A stretch of 64,000 bases of DNA from contig CM035439.1 of assembly GCA_020310875.1 (NCBI GenBank), positions 143,289,700-143,353,699 on the forward strand, in the 5' to 3' direction. Positions 56,231 to 64,000 of the stretch are shown here, piece by piece. The position numbers and the translations under genes were made by a program. The DNA comes from Ceratopteris richardii (Eukaryota; Streptophyta; Polypodiopsida; Polypodiales; Pteridaceae). How positions within the stretch are numbered: the first letter of the stretch is position 1; each line of letters begins with the position of its first letter. Under the pieces are notes generated by a model. The model had not been told where the DNA came from, ran no database searches, and saw only the letters and a program-made list of their open reading frames with translations.

Positions 56231-56340
56231 GGCCAAAAAATGCAAAGAAACCCCCATCCATAGAAACACGAGATTCAGCCCTACAAAAAAATTGCAGGGC
56301 TGAATCCTGTGTTTCTGTGGCTGGGGTTTCTTTTGCATGA
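56231..56340. terminator. Large hairpin 2 between convergent genes of element T
   Basis: The same design and largely the same sequence as hairpin 1. The arms read TGCAAAGAAACCCCCA...GATTCAGCCCTACAA and TTGCAGGGCTGAATC...TGGGGTTTCTTTTGCA around an A-rich loop. The stem is more perfect than hairpin 1. The copies sit about 290 bp apart in the intergenic gap. Confidence 0.78.
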
Positions 56341-56600
56341 AAATGACATGTGGGGCATAATTAGGTACAACATATACATATCTACTCACAAAACAATAGG
56401 CAAATGCATGCATGTTCAACTCATTCCATATATAACTGACTAAAAGAAAAATTATTTGCATAGAGTTATGGTGGGGAGTCAAAGATAGAGAGAGTGACAG
56501 AGAAAAAAAAGACACAAAGAGTATAGGTAAAGAGAAAAATTCTATTATTCATTGTATTACATCGCAAAGTAGGCCTATCAAAGTGTACAATATACACATG
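56341..56600. other. 3' flank of the H3-like gene
   Basis: Non-coding DNA between hairpin 2 and the stop of the H3-like frame. It includes a GAGAGAGTGACAG-type purine run near 56490. No gene seen. Confidence 0.4.
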
Positions 56601-57485
56601 TCATGGGTTATTTCCTCTAATTCTTCTTGCTAGCTAAATGTCCTTGGGTTGTATGGTTACTCTCTTGGCATGGATAGCACACAAGTTAGAGTCCTCAAGC
56701 ATGGAGATGAGGTAGGCATCAACTTCCTTCTGAAGCGCTTCAAGTGCTATCCCTTGTATTCATAGACCTGCATGGTAGCTTTGTAGTTCCTCTTTTACTA
56801 CCCTTGCAAAAGCTCTTCATGGTATGAGTAGCTCAACAAACTTTTGGTAGTGTCATATCTCTGTAAAAGCCCTACAGTGCCTCCTTTGTCTTTGTGGAGC
56901 TCTTGCATTGGGAGGTATGTTTGGCTATTGTTGAGGTCTATGTCATGGTTGATGGTGTTTTTTTCTCCGATGTACATGATGTGAGGGTCGAACTTCATCT
57001 TGCACATGGCGATGTGGTTGTTGACTTTGCTCCCTTTCCTCCTCTGTTAGTATTTGCCCTTGTCCTTGTGGAAGTGTCTTGCCTCCATGTGTCACCCTTT
57101 GGCTCATTGGAATTTTCATATCATTCCATGGTGGTTGATTGCTGCTTTCGTTGTTCAGGGATGACTCCTCATCACTCTCTGATACAACCCTTCTCATCAG
57201 CTTTTGTTTGGGTCTTGCCTTGATGGGTGTCCTTGTTGGTGGTTCATTATCTGAAATTGACTCTAATCATCTTCGAGTGAAATACTCCTGTCTATTGGAC
57301 ACTTCATGTTCTGGCATTGGATTGCTCCCAGGTGGTGTGCCATCATGTGACACAGGCAGAGATGTGCTCTAGGAACCACTTCCTGGTCTTTGGGGGGGTT
57401 GCAACCATGGTGGGAATTGTGTCCCTAGATGAGGCCTAGGAAAGAACATGCAATCTTTCCTTGCAGTTTGCTTGGTGTGTGCCAT
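56601..57485 (-). pseudogene. Histone H3-like protein with a long N-terminal tail, in element T
   Basis: From ATG 57485 to TGA 56601 there is one unshifted frame of 295 codons. It starts MAHTKQTARK, the histone H3 N-terminus with one change (MARTKQTARK in H3). A tail of roughly 190 residues, unlike any H3, follows: first Pro-rich, then acidic (SESDEESSLNNESS), then Gln/His/Arg-rich. The last ~90 codons are an H3 fold: [62 protein letters not shown]. Loop 1 has canonical H3 length. Eight premature stops (codons 39, 73, 181, 187, 211, 223, 242, 284; 3 TAG, 5 TGA) all fit C-to-T or G-to-A transitions. In a working copy it would be a nucleosomal H3 variant carried by a transposon. Confidence 0.85.
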
Positions 57486-57853
57486 TCTCGAGTTGCAAAA
57501 AGTGTAAATTGAAGTGGGTTCTCTTTATTTATAGAGTTTTTTTTTTAAATTGTATATTCACACTAGAATGGAAAAAACCTGTTTAAAACCATACAAAATA
57601 TTATAATATAAATAATAACACATTGAAACCAAGATTACAATAATTATAGGTTTTACCACATAATGTGAAATAACGAATTCACTTTACTTCCAAGCTGTAT
57701 CTCCTAGCACACCATTGAGCATGATCGAGAGGTCCTAATGATGACTTCCATTTCTCACTGGCAATGTTGTGTTGCATCGTTCTCGCAAGTTTTGCCAATT
57801 TTGAATCTCTAAGTCATTCCACAAAAACTTTCTCGAGAATGTAGTGCGGTAAA

Positions 57854-57889
57854 ACACCCCTCGCTTTGTAGACACCCCTCGCTTTGTAG
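57854..57889. repeat. 18-bp tandem duplication
   Basis: ACACCCCTCGCTTTGTAG twice in a row, perfect. Confidence 0.92.
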
Positions 57890-58039
57890 TGTGAGTTTCC
57901 CATTCCTTGGGTACTAAAACTCTCTAATGACCCATATCGATGCATGAAATAAGCTCCATGTTTGTAGTGTGAATTTTCCATTCCTTGGGTACTAAAACTC
58001 TCTAATGACCCATATCGATGCATGAAATAAGCTCCATGT
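57884..58039. repeat. 78-bp tandem duplication
   Basis: Two adjacent 78-bp copies (57884-57961 and 57962-58039) starting TTGTAGTGTGA and ending GCTCCATGT. They differ at two or three bases near the start. It overlaps the 3' region of the transposase-like gene and is probably a replication slip or repair event. Confidence 0.93.
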
Positions 58040-58063
58040 GAAAACAAAATATGCTAAAAATTG

Positions 58064-60466
58064 TTAAGAAGATTACACTTACAATGTAGTGTGTTATATT
58101 TCTCTCTCCCCAAGATTGAATGAAACACTTGGTGACCTCCACTAATGTTTCTTGAAACAATTGACGTTGAATAGCACTAGACCTAATCAGACCCATTAAA
58201 GCTACCAACTTATCAAAGCTCAACCAAACCTTCTTTCTCTTATTAAAAAGATCAACTTGAGAGTCGTCTGTTGTGATCATGCATAGGTGTTTCCACAGCT
58301 CATAATGTTCATTATTTTGAGTGCGAGTACCTCTTCTAAAAAAATGTCTTGCTTTATTCCCTGTCATTGACACTTGTTGCAAACTATCTTGAGATTCTCC
58401 AACTTTCTTAACAACTAGGGTTATGTTTCCACCATGACAACCAATTTAATTAAGAAGTTCCTCCAATTTCTTTATAGCTTGAATAGATCTATCAACTGGC
58501 TTCATGGAAAATGCATATTCAATATGGAGCTTCAATAGTCTATTAAAATTTCTCATGAACGCATGCAAGGTGCAAAGTGGACATTGACTAAAGGGAATGG
58601 AATAATGGGATTCCAATCCTTATCTGACATGTCGTGATTAGGTATACCTAACATGGGACACCTCATTAAAGGTATATCCCATTGAGTAGATGGAGATGCA
58701 TCTGTGTCATTAGTGAAATCATGTATGTTGTTTTGTTTTCTCTTTGTTCATTTATAAGCTTGTGTGAAATATGGTGAAGGATAGAGAGTAGATGCACCTT
58801 GTTTGCGCCCTAACATGCATTTGATAGTCTTTAAGTCTCCACATAAGTGCCACTCTACTTCAAAATCACATAAGCCTTTCTACAGTGATTTTGGCACCAT
58901 GAATTTGAGAAGTTATCACTTTTGTGATCCATGGGGTCCTACTAAAAATCCATGTAAGAACATTATTGGATTCTTTACGTACTTCAAGAGAACCTAATCA
59001 CCATATATCTTTCTCATATTGGACACTATATGTAAAGTGATGGGTAGATTGTTCACTTTCATCAATAATGGCATGGGCCATAGCTTCGTTCATGAGTGTC
59101 ACACTAAGTCTCTCCATACGTCGTCCCTTTATGATTTGACATTCGTCTAGCTTCAATACAAACTTGAGTTTGGAACCACAATCTACATCAAATAACAAAC
59201 ATTACATTATTAAAAATACTATGAATGTCATTATCAAAACAATGGATATACCTTGAATTGTGGAATTATAAAACTTAACCATTTCCTTTTGAAGCCTCTC
59301 CAAATTGGCAAATATATTGTTGTACTTTGTCTAGATGAATCCCTTTCAAGATGTGTTTTTCAAATATTTCTTTGATGTAGATGAATGATAAATGGATGCA
59401 GGCATAACATCTTCTATATGCAGATAATTGCCAAGAGTATTGGCTACATCCTCATTGGTCATCTTCTTCTTTAGAGATACCTTGTAAGGGCATGGAAAAA
59501 CGCTTTGGAAAATACCTTTGTTTTGCAAAGCCTGCTTCAAAAGATTTTACAATCCAGTGTATGCTCTGGTGCTAACAACTGCTTCGTCACATACCATCTG
59601 TACCTCCCTAGGACTAATAATGTCTTCTAAGTTGCCTGAAAAATCTTTAATCAATTGGGTTTTGATGTGATTTTCTATTGGTGAATCCAAAATCATAAGC
59701 ACATGTTTGTTGCTAAGACAAGAATTTAGAGACTTCAATTGATCCTCCATTGTTGAGGAAGCACTCACATCTTCAACATATGACCTGCACAATAAGAAAC
59801 TCAATCTTAAAGTCTTTTAACATAAATAAACAAACAAAACACATAGTTAACTGCATAAACACGTCACTTCCGTGCTCCACGACCAATTGAAAGAGCTTGA
59901 AAGGATGATAATAGTCATTTTCTATATCTTATCCCAAGTGGAGTCTCTTTTAGTTGTGTAAGATTGGCTTTTAACTGTGTAATTGTGCTCTCCTTTTCTT
60001 CCACATCTTGTTGGAGTCTATTATTGTGCTCATCCAAAGATTTGATAGCACTTTCTAAAGTGTGTATAACACTCTCTAAACTGTTATCTTGAAATGGTTG
60101 TGATGACATTGTTGCATCCAATAATTTGCTATAGATGTAGTGGTTAGACAATCACTTGCAATAGCCTAGTAGTCCATCTTCACCGCTACCAAGGAATTGT
60201 AGAAATGTGGAGGTACTATGGAATCTAGGATGAACATTAGCCCTTGGATCTAAGGGATACAAAGCACCATTGACCCAAAGATCAATATTGTTCTCTCTAG
60301 CTGCACGTCGTTCATTTTGAGAATCTATGTCATTGCCTCCTCTAGTTGTTGGTGCAAATTCTGTTGGAAAACGAACATGTACACTCTTTGCGTGAGGAGC
60401 ACGCGTTGGTGTTGGTGTCATGTTTGTAATACATGTGAGCACCATGATGTTCCAAAACTCCAGCAA
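58064..60466 (-). pseudogene. DDE-transposase-like gene of element T, multi-exon, decayed
   Basis: Read from 60466 leftward. A first block (MLEFWNIMVLTCITN..., one TGA at 60152-60154) ends in a coiled coil (AIKSLDEHNNRLQQDVEEKE). After a likely intron (acceptor TTATTGTGCAG near 59787) come SSTMEDQLKSLNSCLSN and LILDSP-like blocks. Next is KLKFVLKLDECQIIKGRRMER near 59160, shaped like the first RNase-H-fold strand with its Asp. EWHLCGDLKTIKCMLGRKQGA near 58840 resembles the second catalytic-Asp region (DLK...LG...GA) of several eukaryotic transposases. AFMRNFNRLLKLHIEYAF near 58550 is a candidate for the Glu. It ends with WGERNITHYIV near 58070. Frames change repeatedly and stops are common. 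It looks KDZ-like, but that is tentative. Confidence 0.5.
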
Positions 60467-61032
60467 CGAATGGGAAGAAGCACAGAGATGGTTCGAATGG
60501 CTTGTAGAGTAGTTGTGTGCAAGAAAAAAAGTGTGTTTTGGTATGTGGATAGGTCAAAATGACTTTTTTTAGTGTGTTAGAAGGAAAATGAGTTTGTTTT
60601 CGAAAATTCATGTTTTGGGGTAACCAAAGTTACGAGTTTGATGATGTGGCACTTAACTTTTGGAGGGATTTTGAAAAGTATGTTTTTTTAAAGTATTTTT
60701 TATAAAAACAAGACTAAAAAAATTAAGTTCTAACATATACATAAAAATATGGGCCATTTTGACTAAAGAATAGCTGAAAAAGAGAATTTTTCAGAAAAAT
60801 CATTTTTTCATTCATAAAGATGGATGGATTTGATGAGGTGGAAAGTGGATTTTCTCTCGCTCTATGTGCAGAAGAGAGAGAATATTGTAGCTCAGCCTAA
60901 AAGAAGGCCTACTTCAGCCTACCAAAAAGTGCTCTATTAAATGCACTTTGTCTCCTTAACAAAGTACAAGATTAAGCTTAATCCCTAAAAATTAGGAATC
61001 CTTACAAGGCCCATGCAAGGTTCACTTTTTTT
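60467..61032. other. Right terminal region of element T
   Basis: Promoter and subterminal DNA of the minus-strand gene. AT-rich, with T-runs and no frame of note. It ends GGTTCACTTTTTTT next to the target duplication. Confidence 0.4.
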
Positions 61033-61039
61033 CCTAATG
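61033..61039. repeat. Right target-site duplication of element T
   Basis: CCTAATG, matching 52115-52121. Confidence 0.7.
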
Positions 61040-63250
61040 GTAGGCTTTTGATTATCTACACAACCAGCATAATCAAAATCTATGTAACCAATATGGATGC
61101 CTTCCCGCTACCCAATCATAGACACTTATCCTCAGTGCCACTCATATATCTCAAAATCATATTGATCGCTTCCCAATGCTTCTTGCTAGGATTAGCTATA
61201 TATCTGCTTAGAACTCCCACTACAAATGCAGTGTCTAGTCTTGTAGTTGATATAACAATTTTCCTTGCTCATTTTTCACATATGCTAGTAAAGGTGTACT
61301 CAACACCTTGTCACCTTGCATATTGAACCTGTGAAGTACTTTGGATATGTACTAACTTTGAGACAATTATATGCATCTTATACTCCTATCACGAGGAATG
61401 CGCATGCCAAGAATATGTTTGGCATCCCCAAAGTCCTTCATATCAAACATCTCACTCAAATTCTTTTTGGGAAATGACAAGCCATAAGAGGAATTCCTAT
61501 CAATCAACATATCATTGACATAAAGTATCAAGCATATCAAGCTACCATCTGAGGATCTCTTTGTGTAGAGAAAATGATCCTCATTGCTTCAAGAATAGCC
61601 TCAAGACTTCATAAAATCTTACAAACTAGACTTTCTTTGCTAGAAACTAAATAATGCTCTAGTTGTTCCATATAGATCTCATCTATAAGATCTCGATGCA
61701 AGAAATTAGTTTTCACATCCACTTGGACTATCTCTAAGTCTTGCATTGCAATGAATCCAAGCAACATGCTTAGTGTAGTCATGTTGACTACTAGAGAAAA
61801 GATTTTCTAGATATAAACTCCACATTATTGCTTAAGAACCTTTGTAACATTTATGCTTTATACTTTGAAGAAGCACTATTTGACGTGAACTTCATAACAT
61901 ATACCCTTTTACATGCTAAATCTTTCCTTCCCTTTGGCAAAGGTACTAAATCCCAAGTACCATTCTTTTGAAGAGAATCCAAATCACTCCTCATGGAAAA
62001 CTTCCACTTGACATGATCCTCTATCTACATAGCCTCTTTGAAACAAGAAGACTCACCAACATTTGTTAGCATAATAAAATCCAAACTTGGAACATATCTA
62101 TTAGGTGGATGTGAGAAATGTGTAGAACGTCTCAATGGTTGTCGAATACGAACATTTGCAAACTCATCTGATTGGAAATTCTCCTGAATATTACTATGTA
62201 TAACATTTTTATGCATACTAACTAGAGGACTAGTATCCTCAAACACCACTCTTCTCAATTCAACCTCTTTAGTTAGTTCTTTATGCATCTTAGAATCATT
62301 CAAAATGGCATCACTACTACTCCTCAATGACTGTGATTCAAGATTTGATAAGTGATATCCAAATTGGCATTCTCGAACATGTCCAAGAAAAATGCATTTC
62401 TTTGACTTATGATCTAGATTTTGTCTAAGATACGAATTCCTCTAGACTGATAGAAAAGGTTGAATTCATGTGAGGTATGCTCACCCCTATTATCTAAATG
62501 TAAAGCCTTGAGCTTAGTTCATTTTCAGTCTCAACTAAAGCAAGTCACCTTCTAAAGGTAGGGAATACCTCATCCTTTGATTTGATAGGATATACCCAAC
62601 CTTTTCTAGTAGCATCATCTATGAAAGTGAAAAATTAAAGAGAACCACCTAACGAACTTATGGGCATAGGACCACACACATCTGTATGAAGGAGATCTAA
62701 AGGGTGAATTGGAGAGTCAATGTGCATCTTACGTGCATACATGGTTTTCTTTCCATATTGACAATGCTCACAAAATGAAAAATCAAAGAAAGATAACAGA
62801 GGTAAGTAGTCAGAACGAGAAAGATTTTCCATTCCACTATGAGATGTGTGTCCTAAATGGTCAAGCCAAATAAAGATCATAAGCTATTTACTAACAACTA
62901 GCAAGTGTTCTTTCTATGATACAAATAAAGGATAAAGTGGGCCAACATTTCTTACTTTTGCAATAACCATATTTCCCTTAGATATGCAAAAGGAGTGAGT
63001 ATAGAAAAGAACCTTGTAGCCAAAGTCATCAAGCTGACCAATTGACATGAAAATCCATGATAATAGAGATACATGGCATACACTATGCATAGTAAATTTC
63101 TGACCTTCAATGGAATGGAAATCCACATCTCCAATCTAGACAACATTAGATTGGTAAGAGTCACCACGTCTCACTATTCTCTCACTTACAGGCTCAAAAA
63201 AGGGATATCATTAGGGAAAAACTCAATAGAGTCTGCCCGAAATAAAATGG
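61033..63250 (-). pseudogene. Copia remnant F: protease, integrase, RT, start of RNase H
   Basis: Read leftward from about 63180. A protease-side block (GDVDFHSIEGQKFTMHSVCHV) is followed by a pre-integrase/zinc block (HLGHTSHSGMENLSRS, CEHCQYGKK, LLHTDVCGPMPISSLG near 62650). The linker is LRRSTHFSHPPNRYVPSLDF near 62090. The RT portion is badly decayed. The RT/RNase H junction (SRYIANPSKKHWEAI-like block near 61170) and the first RNase H block (FDYAGCVDNQKP near 61060) precede the break. The RNase H gene resumes at 52121 on the other side of element T. Stops and frameshifts occur throughout. Confidence 0.82.
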
Positions 63251-63902
63251 ATTAATAAATCTTAATGACCAGCCAAAAGGATTATGTGAGAATATATGTC
63301 ATCATACCAAAAACTGTATCGAAGAGTAAATCGACCACTATATAGTTGACAAAAAATATGAAATTTTTTCCAAATTCTTCGTTTCAAAATGAGCATATGA
63401 CCAACATCAAGAAACTCATTAAACTGCAAGTACTAACATGTAAACATACATAATTTATGCAAAAAAGTGATCATTCACGTGGACGAACATAAGCGGTATC
63501 CATAGAAGCATACATAGTGTGTATGGGCTTAGTATATGTAGTAAAATGGAAATGAAAGGCTAAAACTACAACCCAAGCACTAGCAACAACACCTATAAGT
63601 GACTATCAACTCTATTCTTTAGACTTGAAAACTTGCATAAACTTGTGATAGCTACTCCCACCACCACTCAAAACATTTAAAGAAACATGTAAATTCACAA
63701 GTGTAGCTGAAAACACCCCAAAGAAAAATATTTCCTATCAAAGAAGTACAAAGAACACTTCCTTGATGTTCTTGAACCTATGTACAGAGAACTAGGTGTG
63801 AAAGTACTACAATATGGCTCCAAGAATCACCCCAAAATGCTTCAAAATAGGCTTTTAAAGCAAACATTGAAGCTTTGAGGGCAGAAAACTGTAGCTTAGT
63901 GA
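63251..63902. other. Upstream part of remnant F or flanking DNA; unresolved
   Basis: About 650 bp of AT-rich DNA where gag of remnant F would be expected. I see no gag motif, knuckle or primer site. Nothing else recognised. Confidence 0.35.
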
Positions 63903-63985
63903 TAAGAGATTGCCAATTATGCGAGCTTCAGGGAGAATGATACCGGGATGGGTGACCACCCAGGAAGTAGAGGGAACGTGCATCT
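63903..63985 (+). pseudogene. 5S rRNA-like fragment (pseudogene or 5S-derived SINE)
   Basis: The segment CAATTATGCGAGCTTC then GGGAGA...TACCGGGATGGGTGACC...CCAGGAAGT follows the 3' two-thirds of plant 5S rRNA base for base, with scattered changes. The internal promoter C box (GGATGGGTGACC) is intact and the A-box region recognisable. The 5' third is not conserved. Just upstream, GTAGCTTAGTGATAAGAG (63891-63908) resembles a tRNA-type A box. That raises the possibility of a pol III SINE head and not a plain pseudogene. The window ends 15 bp later, so the body cannot be seen. Confidence 0.6.
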
Positions 63986-64000
63986 TCCTTGATCATTGAG

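Larger units (their letters stand above)
57486..58063. other. Gap between H3-like gene and transposase-like gene
   Basis: Presumed promoter of the H3-like gene and 3' end of the upstream minus-strand gene. It contains the tandem duplications listed separately. Confidence 0.4.
52122..61032. mobile_element. Element T: 8.9-kb DNA element carrying a transposase-like gene and a histone H3-like gene
   Basis: Defined by interruption of the RNase H gene of remnant F and by the flanking CCTAATG direct repeat. There is no LTR, primer site or poly-A, so it is best viewed as a DNA transposon. No long terminal inverted repeat is obvious; only a weak resemblance is seen between subterminal TTTTTAGG blocks at about 52170 and 60990. 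Plus-strand genes fill the left half and minus-strand genes the right half. They meet at two large hairpins (55945-56340). All genes carry premature stops. Confidence 0.65.

Noticed and set aside
56601-57485. The H3-like gene as a bona fide centromeric H3 (CENH3)
   Set aside because: Loop 1 has canonical H3 length and the N-terminus is that of ordinary H3; CENH3 normally has a longer loop 1. Only the LLIP motif is CENH3-like.
52122-61032. Element T as an endogenous giant-virus or viral insertion because it encodes a histone and has hairpins between genes
   Set aside because: Introns, a transposase-like gene and a short target duplication favour a DNA transposon; no viral core gene was seen.

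Overview
The window is nuclear DNA of a land plant. It has Ty1/copia elements primed by initiator-tRNA-Met type sites (TGGTATCAGAGC), a Ty3/gypsy element with a plant-type TGGCGxCGTTGCCGGGG primer site, an L1-type LINE, spliceosomal introns and low-GC spacers. I see no intact single-copy host gene. The stretch is layer upon layer of transposable elements, as in pericentromeric or intergenic DNA of a large plant genome. A fern or gymnosperm is possible but cannot be settled from this sequence.

Layout, left to right. (1) 1-12.3 kb is a four-level nest. A plus-strand copia remnant (copia-3, 10998-12230) was hit by a minus-strand copia (copia-1, 7079-10997). Copia-1 was hit near its 3' end by a minus-strand LTR element X (5' LTR 6833-7078, gag-like start at 268, running off the left edge). 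X's leader was hit by a LINE (1364-6494) that carries a textbook 5' inversion and a 15-bp target duplication. (2) 12.3-14.1 kb holds two long direct repeats, probably LTRs, around non-coding DNA. (3) 14.1-15.8 kb is an unresolved CT-rich stretch. (4) 15849-28513 is copia element B, whose 5' LTR is split immediately after its TATA box by the younger copia element A (16232-22584). (5) 29.5-32.0 kb is a minus-strand deletion derivative (C) of the gypsy family seen next. (6) 33265-49239 is gypsy element D, 16 kb long with 578-bp LTRs and a perfect CTCTC target duplication. D has an 18-bp minisatellite in its leader, gag, and a pol with two aspartic-protease domains and two integrase zinc-binding domains. 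Downstream of pol is a third reading frame of about 1,418 codons of unknown function. (7) 49.3-51.3 kb is a decayed copia-1 relative. (8) 51.3-64 kb is a copia remnant (F) whose RNase H region is split by an 8.9-kb DNA element (T, 52122-61032).

Element T is the most unusual object. It carries left-hand genes on the plus strand and right-hand genes on the minus strand, meeting at two large hairpins. The minus-strand genes are a decayed DDE-transposase-like gene and a 295-codon reading frame with a histone H3 N-terminus, a long novel tail and a C-terminal H3 fold. A 5S rRNA-like fragment lies at the right edge.

The premature stops in D, T and copia-1 are overwhelmingly of the kind made by C-to-T or G-to-A transitions (CAG, CGA or TGG ancestors). 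This fits long-term cytosine methylation of silenced elements.
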